Source of the DNA: Sva-07 sp963793335
GTDB taxonomy: Bacteria > Actinomycetota > Acidimicrobiia > Acidimicrobiales > Ilumatobacteraceae
Direction: 5' to 3'
Length of the DNA stretch: 64,000 nt
NCBI GenBank assembly: GCA_963793335.1
Contig: CAWBZS010000018.1
Span: 1 to 64,000, forward strand
The notes below the pieces were generated by a model. It had not been told where the DNA came from, searched no databases, and saw only the letters and a program-made list of their open reading frames with translations. Positions 17,530-25,682 of this stretch are shown here, one piece after another. The position numbers and the translations under genes were made by a program. Each line of letters opens with the position of its first letter. The first letter of the stretch is position 1.

Positions 17530-18462
17530 TCAGCCGCGCAGCGTGAGACCGCGCTCGTCGAGCTTGGCCTTCACCTCGTCGAGGCTCTTCTGGCCGAAGT
17601 TGGTGATGTTGAGCAGGTCGTCTTCGGTCTTGGTCAGCAGTTCGCCGACCGTGTTGACCTGCGCCCGCTTGAGGCAGTTGTTCGGACGCTCCGACAGATC
17701 GAGGTCCTCGATCGGGAGGTCGAGGTCAGGCGAGCTGACCGTGGCGTCGACCACTTCGCCGAGCTCGAGGCCCTGCGGCTCGTCGGACATCGTGGCGACG
17801 AGATCGACCAGCGAACGCAGTGTGGCACCGGCGGAAGCGAGTGCATCGTTCGGGGTGATCGAACCGTCGGTCTCGATCTCGATCACGAGACGGTCGTAGT
17901 TGGTCGACTGCTCGACGCGCGTCGGCTCGACCTGGAAGGCGACACGGCGGACCGGGCTGAAGATGGCGTCGATCGGGATCACGCCGATGACCCGGTTGTC
18001 GTCCTCACGATTGCTCGACAGGTACCCGCGCCCCTGCTCGACGGTGAGGTCGATCGCAAGACGGCCCTTCGAGTTCAGCGTTGCGATGTGCAGCTCCCCA
18101 TTGAGGACCTCGACGTCGGCTGGGCACTCGATGTCGGCGGCGGTGACCGCACCTGCACCCCGAGCGTCGAGACGCATCGTGACCGCTTCGTCGGACACCG
18201 ACGTGACCACGATGTCCTTGAGGTTCAAGATGATGTCGGTCACGTCCTCGGCAACGCCGGGGATCGTGTCGAATTCGTGGAGGGAGTCATCGAAGCGGGC
18301 AGTGGTGATCGCCGCGCCGGGGATCGACGACAGCAGCGTGCGGCGCAGGGAGTTCCCGAGCGTGTGGCCGAAGCCGGGCTCGAGTGGACCGACGGCGAAA
18401 CGGCCGCGGTTGTCCGACTCCTCGCCGAGAGCTTCGATGGTGGGGCGCTGCATGACGAGCAT
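17530..18462 (-). CDS. rpoA: RNA polymerase alpha subunit
   Basis: A 310-residue alpha subunit. The N-terminal assembly domain carries EPGFGHTLGNSLRRTLLSSI (28-47); the C-terminal domain, which contacts UP elements and activators, carries LSERPNNCLKRAQVNTVGEL and ITNFGQKSLDEVKAKL. A Met three residues in could also be the start. Usual position between rpsD and rplQ. Confidence 0.97.
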   Translation of the reverse strand: MLVMQRPTIEALGEESDNRGRFAVGPLEPGFGHTLGNSLRRTLLSSIPGAAITTARFDDSLHEFDTIPGVAEDVTDIILNLKDIVVTSVSDEAVTMRLDARGAGAVTAADIECPADVEVLNGELHIATLNSKGRLAIDLTVEQGRGYLSSNREDDNRVIGVIPIDAIFSPVRRVAFQVEPTRVEQSTNYDRLVIEIETDGSITPNDALASAGATLRSLVDLVATMSDEPQGLELGEVVDATVSSPDLDLPIEDLDLSERPNNCLKRAQVNTVGELLTKTEDDLLNITNFGQKSLDEVKAKLDERGLTLRG

Positions 18463-18521
18463 TGGTGCCGGGACCTTTCCGGGGTGTTCGAGTGACGAGC
18501 GGGTGCGTGGAGAAGCGGGGA

Positions 18522-19139
18522 TTACTTGGAGTAGAGCTCGACGATGAGCGATTCGCGAACGGGCACATCGATGTGCTCACGTTCGGGCAGGCTGCGAACC
18601 GTGACGGCCTTGCCGCCGTCGCTCGCTTCGAGCCAGCCCACGAGTGAGCGGTCGAGCGTGTCGATGTTGTGCTGCACGACGATCATCTTCTGTGCCTTGG
18701 GCGACAACGAGATGACGTGACCCTGCTTGCAGCGGAAGCTGGCGATGTCGACGCGTTTGCCGTCGACGTGGATCAGGCCGTGGTTGACGAACTGGCGTGC
18801 CTGCGGGCGACTCGACGCCCAACCGGCGCGGTAGACCACGTTGTCGAGGCGCTGCTCGAGCAGGCGCAACAGGATTTCGCCCGTGGGGCCCTGCTGCCGC
18901 TGCGCTTCGAGGTAGGTCTTGTGGAACTGACGTTCGAGCACGCCGTAGATGTACTTCGCCTTCTGCTTCTCCTGCATCTGGGCGAGGTACTCGCTGCCGG
19001 CGTTGCGGCGACGGGTACGACCGTGCTGGCCCGGGGGGAACGGGCGACGCTCGAGGGCCTGGCGACCCTTTTCGTTTTCGAAGATGTTGACCGAGAGGCG
19101 GCGCGAGATGCGCACCTTGGGTCCGGTGTAGCGAGCCAT
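18522..19139 (-). CDS. rpsD: 30S ribosomal protein S4
   Basis: A 205-residue S4 of the zinc-free type: the N-terminal RRPFPPGQHGRTRRRN region lacks the four-cysteine knuckle. The S4 RNA-binding domain lies at about 94-160 (RLDNVVYRAGWASSRPQARQFVNHGLI). In many bacteria S4 represses the alpha operon; no obvious leader pseudoknot can be judged here. Confidence 0.97.
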   Translation of the reverse strand: MARYTGPKVRISRRLSVNIFENEKGRQALERRPFPPGQHGRTRRRNAGSEYLAQMQEKQKAKYIYGVLERQFHKTYLEAQRQQGPTGEILLRLLEQRLDNVVYRAGWASSRPQARQFVNHGLIHVDGKRVDIASFRCKQGHVISLSPKAQKMIVVQHNIDTLDRSLVGWLEASDGGKAVTVRSLPEREHIDVPVRESLIVELYSK

Positions 19140-19152
19140 GATCAGTTACTCC

Positions 19153-19548
19153 TCAGCCGCGCCGACGCTTGGGTTGACGGCAGCCGTTGTGGGCAACCGG
19201 GGTGACGTCCTTGATCGAGATGACCTCGATGCCGGCCTGCTGGATCGAGCGCACGGCGGTGTCGCGACCCGAGCCGGGGCCCTTGACCTGCACCTCGGCA
19301 CGCTTCAAGCCGTGCTCCATCGCGGCGCGGGCGGCCTTCTCGGCGGCCTGCTGCGCGGCGTACGGGGTGCTCTTGCGGCTCCCCTTGAACCCAACGCCAC
19401 CCGACGATGCCCAGGCGATGACGTTGCCCTGGGGGTCGGTGATCGAGACGATGGTGTTGTTGAACGAGCTCTTGATGTGCACCACGCCGGTGGTGACATT
19501 CTTGCGGTCGCGCTTGCGCGGCCGGCGACTGGTGGTCTGCTTCGCCAT
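19153..19548 (-). CDS. rpsK: 30S ribosomal protein S11
   Basis: A 131-residue S11 with VHIKSSFNNTIVSITD and the C-terminal IKDVTPVAHNGCRQPKRRRG. Its ATG overlaps the rpsM stop by one base (TAATG), coupling the two genes. Confidence 0.97.
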   Translation of the reverse strand: MAKQTTSRRPRKRDRKNVTTGVVHIKSSFNNTIVSITDPQGNVIAWASSGGVGFKGSRKSTPYAAQQAAEKAARAAMEHGLKRAEVQVKGPGSGRDTAVRSIQQAGIEVISIKDVTPVAHNGCRQPKRRRG

Positions 19549-19928
19549 TACTTCCTCACTGCCTTCTTCTTGTTGGCGACGGTGCGCTTGGGGCCCTTGC
19601 GGGTGCGGGCGTTCGTGTGGGTGCGCTGACCGCGAACGGGCAGGCCCTTGCGGTGACGGACACCCTGCAGGCAGCCGATCTCGATCTTGCGCTTGATGTC
19701 GCCCTGCACGTCACGACGCAGATCGCCCTCGATCTTGAGGTTCTGGTCGATGTAGGAGCGAATGCGGTTGACCTCGTCCTCGGTGAGGTTCGACACCTTG
19801 GTGTTCGGGTCGAGTTCGAGTTGCGCGCAAATGGTCTGCGCAGTGGGCAGACCAATTCCGAAGATGTAGGTGAGCGAGATTTCCAACCGCTTTTCGCGGG
19901 GGATGTCGACGCCGGCGATACGTGCCAT
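19548..19928 (-). CDS. rpsM: 30S ribosomal protein S13
   Basis: A 126-residue S13 starting MARIAGVDIPREKRLEISLTY, with the helix-hairpin GIGLPTAQTIC and the basic C-terminal GQRTHTNARTRKGPKRT that reaches the P-site tRNA. It lies 19 nt after rpmJ and runs into rpsK with a one-base overlap. Confidence 0.97.
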   Translation of the reverse strand: MARIAGVDIPREKRLEISLTYIFGIGLPTAQTICAQLELDPNTKVSNLTEDEVNRIRSYIDQNLKIEGDLRRDVQGDIKRKIEIGCLQGVRHRKGLPVRGQRTHTNARTRKGPKRTVANKKKAVRK

Positions 19929-19947
19929 GTGATTTCTCCTGTGCCCC

Positions 19948-20061
19948 TCAGCCCTGACGCTGCTTGTGGCGGGGATTGGTGCAGATGACCATGATGCGAC
20001 GATGGCGACGAATCACCTTGCAGTTGTCGCACATCGGCTTGACGCTGGGTCGAACTTTCAT
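19948..20061 (-). CDS. rpmJ: 50S ribosomal protein L36, zinc-binding form
   Basis: A 37-residue L36 that length cut-offs can miss. MKVRPSVKPMCDNCKVIRRH is followed by the ICTNPRHKQRQG end; Cys11, Cys14, Cys27 and His32 form the CCCH zinc site, so this is the zinc-containing paralogue. It lies 10 nt after infA in the standard infA-rpmJ-rpsM order. Zinc-free paralogues, if any, would be elsewhere. Confidence 0.96.
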   Translation of the reverse strand: MKVRPSVKPMCDNCKVIRRHRRIMVICTNPRHKQRQG

Positions 20062-20071
20062 GGTTGCTCTC

Positions 20072-20296
20072 TTACTTGTACCTGTACGTGATGCGACCTC
20101 GGGTGAGGTCGTAGGGGGTGAGTTCCACCTGCACCTTGTCGCCGGGCAGAATACGGATGTAGTGCATCCGCATCTTGCCGGAGATGTGCGCCAAGACTTC
20201 ATGTCCGTTGTCGAGCGCGACCTTGAACATGGCATTGGGAAGCGATTCGAGGATCTTGCCTTCCAGCACGATCGCATCTTCCTTTGGCTTTGGCAG
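20072..20296 (-). CDS. infA: Translation initiation factor IF-1 (probable CTG start)
   Basis: IF-1 binds the ribosomal A site during initiation. From the proposed CTG at 20296 the product is 74 residues and opens [M]PKPKEDAIVLEGKILESLP, matching family length; AHISGKMRMHYIRILPGDKV and the terminal LTRGRITYRYK are diagnostic. An AGGAG sits six bases before the CTG. No ATG or GTG lies nearby in frame: a GTG at 20368 and ATG at 20353 lack a Shine-Dalgarno sequence and would add 19-24 residues not seen in the family. The start choice is inference; the identity of the gene is certain. Confidence 0.9.
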   Translation of the reverse strand: MPKPKEDAIVLEGKILESLPNAMFKVALDNGHEVLAHISGKMRMHYIRILPGDKVQVELTPYDLTRGRITYRYK

Positions 20297-20403
20297 GGGC
20301 TTCTCCTCGCTCGGTCGGGTGTTGTGGGCTTGTCGGTGACTGTTTCGTGGCATCTGAGTCGTCGACACAGCGCACGGAAGGTCTGCGAACAGACCGGCGT
20401 TTG

Positions 20404-20432
20404 ATGCTAGCGGCGTGGTTGAACAGTTCCAA
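20404..20432 (-). promoter_or_regulatory. Predicted infA-alpha operon promoter (SigA type)
   Basis: Minus-strand TTGGAA (20427-20432) and TAGCAT (20404-20409) are 17 bp apart, upstream of infA. The expected start near 20397 leaves a leader of about 100 nt before the CTG. This gives the infA-rpmJ-rpsM-rpsK-rpsD-rpoA-rplQ-truA block its own promoter after the island that separates it from adk. Confidence 0.6.
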
Positions 20433-20544
20433 TGAGTTGGTCCACGGGATTTCCCGTCTCGTGTGCTAGAGCGCCCGTTATGGTCGACAGCGAGTCGTTC
20501 CCCTCCAGTTCCACCGCCCCACCCAACCCCCCAAGGAGTGAGTG

Positions 20545-21363
20545 ATGCGTTTGCACCGCTTGGTGATCCCCGCGGCCGCCTTCACCGTGGCGCTCGGTGT
20601 CGCCGCCTACACGCTGCTCGACGATGACGACGTGCCGATCGTCGACACGTCCGGAATCGACACACCTGGAATCGACACGGCCGACGTCGATTCGTCCACA
20701 CCCCCCGCCTCCGTCGAGGAAGAACGCCCGGGACGTGAGTGGATGACACCGATCAGGGTGGCCGACCCAGCGATGGCCATCGGCGACCCCGATGCACCAT
20801 TGGTGATGGTCACCTTCGAGTCGTTCGGCTGTCTGTGGTGCGGCAACTTCCACCGACTCACCATGCCCGAGGTGTACGAGAAGTACGTCGACACCGGACT
20901 GCTCCGAATCGAATCGCGGATGATGCCCTACGAGGAACGGGCGCTTCCTGGCGCACTCGTCGGCACCGCGGCCGGCCTGCAGGACCGGTACTGGGAGTTG
21001 GCCGAGGTCTTGTACCCGTTCATCTCCGGCGATGGTGACGCGCCGATCGGCCGCAACCTGAGCCCGACCGAACTGGGCGACTACCGCGAGCGACAGTCCG
21101 AAGCTGCGATGCTGGCCGAGGTCGAACGACGGGCCGACGACATCGACCTCGACTACGAGAAGTTCCTCGCCGACTACCGATCGCCCGAGGCCCGCCAGCG
21201 AGTGGCGAACGACACCGACATCGGCTACGCCGTCGGCTTCACCGGCACGCCGGCGATGGTGGTCAACGGCGTCCCGCTCGGCGGATACGTCAGCTTCGAG
21301 TCCTTCGACGAATTCCTGACGTCGGTGCTCGACGCCTCGACGTCCGACTCGACCGCCGACTGA
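20545..21363 (+). CDS. DsbA-like thiol oxidoreductase, membrane-anchored or secreted
   Basis: A 272-residue protein with an N-terminal hydrophobic segment (about 6-22), an Asp/Thr-rich linker with repeats of the type DTxGID, and a thioredoxin-fold DsbA domain from about 70. The active-site CLWC (Cys96, Cys99) follows VTFESFG, and GTPAMVVNG supplies the cis-proline loop. It should act outside the membrane in disulfide formation or isomerisation. AAGGAG six bases before the ATG at 20545 favours that start over a GTG three bases earlier. Its TGA overlaps the ATG of the CcdA-like gene, so they work as a pair. Confidence 0.88.
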   Translation: MRLHRLVIPAAAFTVALGVAAYTLLDDDDVPIVDTSGIDTPGIDTADVDSSTPPASVEEERPGREWMTPIRVADPAMAIGDPDAPLVMVTFESFGCLWCGNFHRLTMPEVYEKYVDTGLLRIESRMMPYEERALPGALVGTAAGLQDRYWELAEVLYPFISGDGDAPIGRNLSPTELGDYRERQSEAAMLAEVERRADDIDLDYEKFLADYRSPEARQRVANDTDIGYAVGFTGTPAMVVNGVPLGGYVSFESFDEFLTSVLDASTSDSTAD

Positions 21364-22196
21364 TGCCGCTGACCGGCGACGTCGGCTACGTCGCAGCGCT
21401 GGCCGGTGGCGTCCTCGCACTGCTCAGCCCATGCGGCGCGCTGCTGTTGCCGTCGTTCTTCGCCTACGCGTTCAACGATCCGAGCACGTTGCTGGCGCGC
21501 ACCGGCGTGTTCTACCTGGGCCTGATCACCACGTTGGTACCACTGGGCGTCTCGGCGTCGTCGTTGACCGTGTTCGTGCGGTCCAACCAGGAGACGGTGG
21601 TCACCACGGCCGGGTTCGTCGTCATCGCACTCGGACTCCTGACGGCCTTCGGCGGCGGTTTCTTCCTCGCCGGACGCCGGGTGCGCGAGCGCAGCGCCAC
21701 CGCTGGCACCTCCAATGGATCGGTCTATGCGCTGGGGCTCGCGTACGGGCTGACCGGTTTCTGCACCGGCCCGATCCTCGGTTCGATCCTCGTGCTCGCT
21801 GCGGCAGGGGGACAGCCAGTTCGCGGCGGCCTGCTGCTTGCGGTGTACGCCCTCGGCATGACGATCCCACTCGTGGCGCTGGCGTTGCTCTGGGGGCGCC
21901 TCGGAGAACGAGCACACAAGTGGCTGCGGGGACGCGATGTCCACATCGGTCGGTTCGTGTTTCATTCGACATCGTTGGTCTCGGGGCTGCTGATGGCGGT
22001 GGTCGGCGTGGTGATGGTCGTCGGAGGCGGCGCGCTCGTCGAGTCGAACACCCTGGCGCTCGCAGGTGTGCGCGCCGAAGAATGGGCCACGGACCTGGGC
22101 AGCCGTTTGCCCGATGAGCTGCTCGCACTGGTGGCCGTGCTCGCGACCGGGACCTGGCTCGTGGTGCGCTGGCGCCAGCCCGAGTCGGACCGATGA
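21363..22196 (+). CDS. CcdA/DsbD-type transmembrane electron carrier
   Basis: A 277-residue polytopic membrane protein of the CcdA family, which passes electrons from cytoplasmic thioredoxin to extracytoplasmic thiol proteins. About six or seven membrane helices are evident. The two functional cysteines are in LSPCGALLLPSF (Cys24) and TGFCTGPILGS (Cys134), each in the Pro/Gly context typical of the family. It is translationally coupled (TGATG) to the DsbA-like gene, its likely partner. Confidence 0.88.
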   Translation: MPLTGDVGYVAALAGGVLALLSPCGALLLPSFFAYAFNDPSTLLARTGVFYLGLITTLVPLGVSASSLTVFVRSNQETVVTTAGFVVIALGLLTAFGGGFFLAGRRVRERSATAGTSNGSVYALGLAYGLTGFCTGPILGSILVLAAAGGQPVRGGLLLAVYALGMTIPLVALALLWGRLGERAHKWLRGRDVHIGRFVFHSTSLVSGLLMAVVGVVMVVGGGALVESNTLALAGVRAEEWATDLGSRLPDELLALVAVLATGTWLVVRWRQPESDR

Positions 22197-22210
22197 CTGC
22201 ATGACGTCGT

Positions 22211-22216
22211 TACCCT
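22211..22216 (+). promoter_or_regulatory. Possible -10 element for leaderless start of the MFS gene
   Basis: TACCCT ends 7 bp before the GTG at 22224, the spacing expected for a leaderless actinobacterial mRNA. This competes with the ATG at 22242, which has a GGAG five bases upstream. No convincing -35 is seen. Confidence 0.3.
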
Positions 22217-22241
22217 CGCCCCGGTGGTTGATGGAGCAGGC

Positions 22242-23678
22242 ATGAGCAGCGCGCGACGTCGCGTGCAGACCGCGCTCGATGCCCGTGACGACTACAAACG
22301 TTGGGTCCTGCTCACCGGTCTCGCCGGCATGTTCGCGACCACGTTCCCCGTGACGTTGCTGGCGGTCAGCCTGTCGACGATCGCCGACGACTTCCAGGCA
22401 ACCGAGACCTTGATCGCGTGGGTGATCTCGGCGCCGCTGCTCGCATCTGCGGTCGCACTGCCCATTCTCGGCAAGTTGGGCGACCTCTACGGCCACCGCC
22501 GCGTGTTTCTGACCGGGTTCACGATCTCGACGGCGATCACGGCGCTCACCGTGTTCGCCTGGGATCCGATCTCGCTGATCGCGATGCGTGGCCTGGCAGT
22601 GATGATCGGTGGTGCGACGATCCCGTCGTCGATGGCGTTGATCAACAGTGTCTACGGCCGGAGCGAACGCGCCAAGGCGATGGGCTGGTGGTCGCTGGTG
22701 GCCGCCGGATCACCGGCGATCGGGCTGGTGATCGGTGGTCCGCTGATCGACGCGGTCGGCTGGCGCCCGATGTTCGGAATCCAGGCGGCGCTGTCGATCA
22801 TCCCGGTCGTCGCTGCGTATCTGATCTTGCGCGAAACCCCGTTGCGTACCGATGTCGGCTTCGACGTCGCTGGCGCCGTCACGCTCGCCGTCGCCACCGG
22901 CTCGATCATGTTCGCGCTCAACCAGGTGCCGCTGCGCGGCCTCGACGGCGTCATCGTCGGCGCGCTGGCCGTCGGTGTCGTCGGTGTGGCGGCGTTCTGC
23001 GCCGTCGAGATGCGGGTCGACTTCCCACTGCTCCCACTCGAGTTCTTCCGACGTCGCAACTTCACCACGTCGTTGCTCGCCGCGCTGTTCTCCGGTGCCG
23101 CCTACATGGGCGGCTTCGTCCTGGCGCCGCTGATGTTGCAGTCGGTGTTCGCGCTGTCGGTGTCGGCAACATCGTTGGTGATGCTGTTGCGGCCCGCCTC
23201 GTTCGCGATCACCTCACCCATCGGCGGCACGCTGGCGTCACGGATCGGCGAGCGACCGGTCGCCATGTTCGGCTCGCTGGGGATCGCGGTCGCCCTGGTG
23301 TTGCTCGGGCTCGGAGGCACCGCCGATCTGTTGTGGATCGTCGTGGTCGGATTGGTCATGCAGGGCATCGGCAACGGCACCGCCCAGCCGACGATCACCG
23401 CGACGATGTCGAACTCGGTCGACGAGGCAGATCTCGGAATCGCCGCAGCCGCTCAGCGCATGGCGTTCCAGGTCGGCAGCGCCCTCGGCATCTCGACGCT
23501 CACCTCGATCTATGGCGGCACCGAACAGGCATCCGATTTTCTCACCGCGTACCTCGTCGGGGCAGCGATCGGGGCGATGGCGTTGCTGTTCGCCGCGATG
23601 ATGCGATCAACCCCCGTCGACATCACCAGCGCCGAGCAACCCGACAGCGACCAGACACTCGCGCTGCGGACCGACTGA
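22242..23678 (+). CDS. MFS transporter, probable drug:H+ antiporter
   Basis: A 478-residue major-facilitator protein. The motif-A-like loop GKLGDLYGHRRVF after the second helix and the motif-C-like GSPAIGLVIGGPLID in the fifth helix point to a multidrug exporter of the DHA2 class. Hydrophobic segments run from about 24 to 455 with a charged central loop. The ATG at 22242 has a fair ribosome-binding site; a GTG at 22224 is an alternative. The nearby TetR gene may control it, but the two are separated by the GDT1 gene and convergent. Substrate unknown. Confidence 0.83.
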   Translation: MSSARRRVQTALDARDDYKRWVLLTGLAGMFATTFPVTLLAVSLSTIADDFQATETLIAWVISAPLLASAVALPILGKLGDLYGHRRVFLTGFTISTAITALTVFAWDPISLIAMRGLAVMIGGATIPSSMALINSVYGRSERAKAMGWWSLVAAGSPAIGLVIGGPLIDAVGWRPMFGIQAALSIIPVVAAYLILRETPLRTDVGFDVAGAVTLAVATGSIMFALNQVPLRGLDGVIVGALAVGVVGVAAFCAVEMRVDFPLLPLEFFRRRNFTTSLLAALFSGAAYMGGFVLAPLMLQSVFALSVSATSLVMLLRPASFAITSPIGGTLASRIGERPVAMFGSLGIAVALVLLGLGGTADLLWIVVVGLVMQGIGNGTAQPTITATMSNSVDEADLGIAAAAQRMAFQVGSALGISTLTSIYGGTEQASDFLTAYLVGAAIGAMALLFAAMMRSTPVDITSAEQPDSDQTLALRTD

Positions 23679-23700
23679 TCCGCCGCAGGCGGTGGAAACC

Positions 23701-24297
23701 ATGGCCGAACTCGCTGCTGCGATGGTGGTGTCGTTCGGGGTGGTCTTCGTGGCCGAACTCGGCGACAAGACCCAACTCCTCGCACTGGGATTCGGAGCAC
23801 AGCACTCGCTCCGGACGGTGGCGATCGGGCTCACCTTGGGGTACGGCGCCGCCAATCTCGTGGCCGCAGTCATCGGTGGCATCCTCGGCGCCTCGCTCCC
23901 CGCCCGCCCGATGCAGATCATCGGTGGACTGGTCTTCTTCGCGTTCGCCTTGCTCGCTGTCCGACGGGCGGCGTCGAACGCGAGCACCGACGACGGCGCC
24001 GAGTCGGACCGGGCGGCCACGAGCGGTGGTGCGGTTGGGGCGACCCTGTCGATTGCGGCTGCGATCGCGCTCGCAGAGATGGGCGACAAGACCCAGATCG
24101 CCACGGCCACGCTCGCATCGCAGTCGCCGCCGGTCGCCGTGTGGCTGGGCGCCACGCTGGGAGCAGCGGCGAGCGGCATGGTTGGCGCAGTCGCCGGGAG
24201 TGTGGTCGGCGATCGCATCGCCGTTCGAACCCTCCACCTGGCCTCGGCGGCGCTGTTCGTCGCATTCGGTGTTGCGATGCTCGCCGGTTGGTTCTGA
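23701..24297 (+). CDS. GDT1/TMEM165 (UPF0016) family cation transporter
   Basis: A 198-residue membrane protein with two homologous halves of about three helices, each opening with the family signature E-x-G-D-K-T (ELGDKTQ at 19-25, EMGDKTQ near 120). The acidic pair forms the ion site in this family, whose characterised members move Mn2+ or Ca2+ against protons; Mn2+ export is the usual bacterial role. A GTG nine bases upstream is an alternative start. It follows the MFS gene by 22 nt. Confidence 0.88.
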   Translation: MAELAAAMVVSFGVVFVAELGDKTQLLALGFGAQHSLRTVAIGLTLGYGAANLVAAVIGGILGASLPARPMQIIGGLVFFAFALLAVRRAASNASTDDGAESDRAATSGGAVGATLSIAAAIALAEMGDKTQIATATLASQSPPVAVWLGATLGAAASGMVGAVAGSVVGDRIAVRTLHLASAALFVAFGVAMLAGWF

Positions 24298-24329
24298 GTT
24301 GGATGATCCTGTTGCAGGGTGTGCGGATG

Positions 24330-24968
24330 TCAGGACGTCGGTGAGCGCAACAGGTCACCGCGCAAGAGCGCCTGGATGGCATCGATGGCGCAGCGATGCT
24401 GCGCCGTGGTCTCCGAGGCGCCTTCGGTGAGCCCGATCAACATGATGCGGATGAACTCCACCATCCGCTCACGGTCGTGCGGACGCACCTCGCCCGTGGC
24501 GACGCCGGCGTCGACGACCGCGACGAAGAACTCGTCGCGAGCGGCGTCTGCTCGCGCCAGGCGTTCGGCGATCTCCGGAAACCGGCGCATGTCGTTGCGC
24601 ACGGTGCCGACGAAGAGCGCGAGGGTGTGGTCCTCGACGTTCATCCGGTGTGCTGCCTCGAGCATCCCTTCGAACTTGCCGAGGAAGGTGTCCGACGCCT
24701 CGACTGCTTCCACGAAGCGGCCGTAGACCCGGCGCTGCATGTCGAGGTGTACCGCCACGTAGAGATCGAGCTTCGACTCGAAGTAGTGATACAGCGCACC
24801 GGTGGTGATGCCTGCCGCCTCGGCGAGCGACCGATTGGTGACCGCGCCGTAGCCCCGATCGGCGAACTGCCGACGGGCATTGTCGATGATTGCCCGTCGC
24901 GTGTCGGCCGAGTCGGTGGCCGGGGGTCGTCCCCGTCTGCGAGGCCCCGCCGCTGCAGTGTCGACCAT
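24330..24968 (-). CDS. TetR/AcrR-family transcriptional regulator
   Basis: A 212-residue repressor-type protein. The N-terminal helix-turn-helix reads TNRSLAEAAGITTGALYHYFESKLDLY (about 43-69); the rest is the variable helical ligand domain. It is convergent with the GDT1 gene and upstream of nothing on its own strand until the alpha operon. The palindrome CACAGCTGTG 27 nt before its ATG could be an autoregulatory operator. Ligand and targets are not visible; the neighbouring exporters are candidate targets. Confidence 0.87.
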   Translation of the reverse strand: MVDTAAAGPRRRGRPPATDSADTRRAIIDNARRQFADRGYGAVTNRSLAEAAGITTGALYHYFESKLDLYVAVHLDMQRRVYGRFVEAVEASDTFLGKFEGMLEAAHRMNVEDHTLALFVGTVRNDMRRFPEIAERLARADAARDEFFVAVVDAGVATGEVRPHDRERMVEFIRIMLIGLTEGASETTAQHRCAIDAIQALLRGDLLRSPTS

Positions 24969-24994
24969 CACACGAGTATGCACCCGAGCCGTCA

Positions 24995-25004
24995 CACAGC
25001 TGTG
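24995..25004. promoter_or_regulatory. Palindromic operator candidate upstream of tetR
   Basis: CACAGCTGTG is a perfect 10-bp palindrome 27-36 nt upstream of the regulator start, between tetR and adk. A CATACT hexamer six bases before the ATG would suit a leaderless start, placing the palindrome over the -35 area. Inference from position only. Confidence 0.35.
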
Positions 25005-25015
25005 ATCGGACGGCC

Positions 25016-25675
25016 TCAGGTTCGGTTGGCCTCGACGGCCTTCACCAGCCGGTCGAACACGGCGTCGGGGTGTCCGATTCCGTTGATCACCTCGAGCCGC
25101 TTCTGATCGCCATAGTGCTTGATCAGCGGGAACGTCTGCTCCTCGTACAGGTCGAGACGGCGGTTCACCGAGTCGGGTGTGTCGTCGGCACGCTGCTTGA
25201 CGTCGCCGCCACACACGTCGCAGATCCATGGGTCCGGGTCGTTGCCGGTGGCGACGTAGTTGGTGCCGCAGTCGCGGCACACCCGACGCGCCGAAATGCG
25301 CTCCAACACGATCTCGCGCGGAACGTTGAGGTCGAGCACCACGTCGATCGGTTTGTTGTCGGCAATCGCGTCGAGGGCGTCGGCCTGTTCGATCGTGCGC
25401 GGAAATCCATCGAGGATGTAGCCCCGGGTGGAGGCATCCGCAGCCGACAACCGCTCGTCGACGATGCCGATCATGATCTCGTCGCCGACGAGTCCGCCGG
25501 CGTCCATCACCTTCTTGGCCATCAGCCCGAGCTCGGTGCCTTCTCGCACCGCCGCACGCAGCATGTCACCGGTCGAGATGTGCGGAACGACGAAGTGCCG
25601 TGACAATCGCACGCATTGCGTGCCCTTGCCGGCACCCTGTCGCCCGAGGATGATGAGGCGGGCGCCGGGGATCAC
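25016..25675 (-). CDS. adk: Adenylate kinase with zinc-type LID
   Basis: A 219-residue kinase interconverting ATP+AMP and 2 ADP. The P-loop GRQGAGKGT (11-19), the AMP-binding ISTGDMLRAAV, DGFPRT and RRLDLYEEQT are standard. The long LID carries four cysteines (CRDCGTNY and CDVCGG), so it should bind structural zinc. The GTG at 25675 begins the normal N-terminus 8 nt after the secY stop; no ATG fits. It is the last gene of the spc block, and map is not present after it. Confidence 0.95.
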   Translation of the reverse strand: MIPGARLIILGRQGAGKGTQCVRLSRHFVVPHISTGDMLRAAVREGTELGLMAKKVMDAGGLVGDEIMIGIVDERLSAADASTRGYILDGFPRTIEQADALDAIADNKPIDVVLDLNVPREIVLERISARRVCRDCGTNYVATGNDPDPWICDVCGGDVKQRADDTPDSVNRRLDLYEEQTFPLIKHYGDQKRLEVINGIGHPDAVFDRLVKAVEANRT

Positions 25676-25682
25676 GCCAGAC

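Noticed and set aside
20369..20541. Alpha-operon leader as an S4-binding pseudoknot
   Set aside because: It lies upstream of infA rather than rpsM and I could not find convincing pairing by eye.
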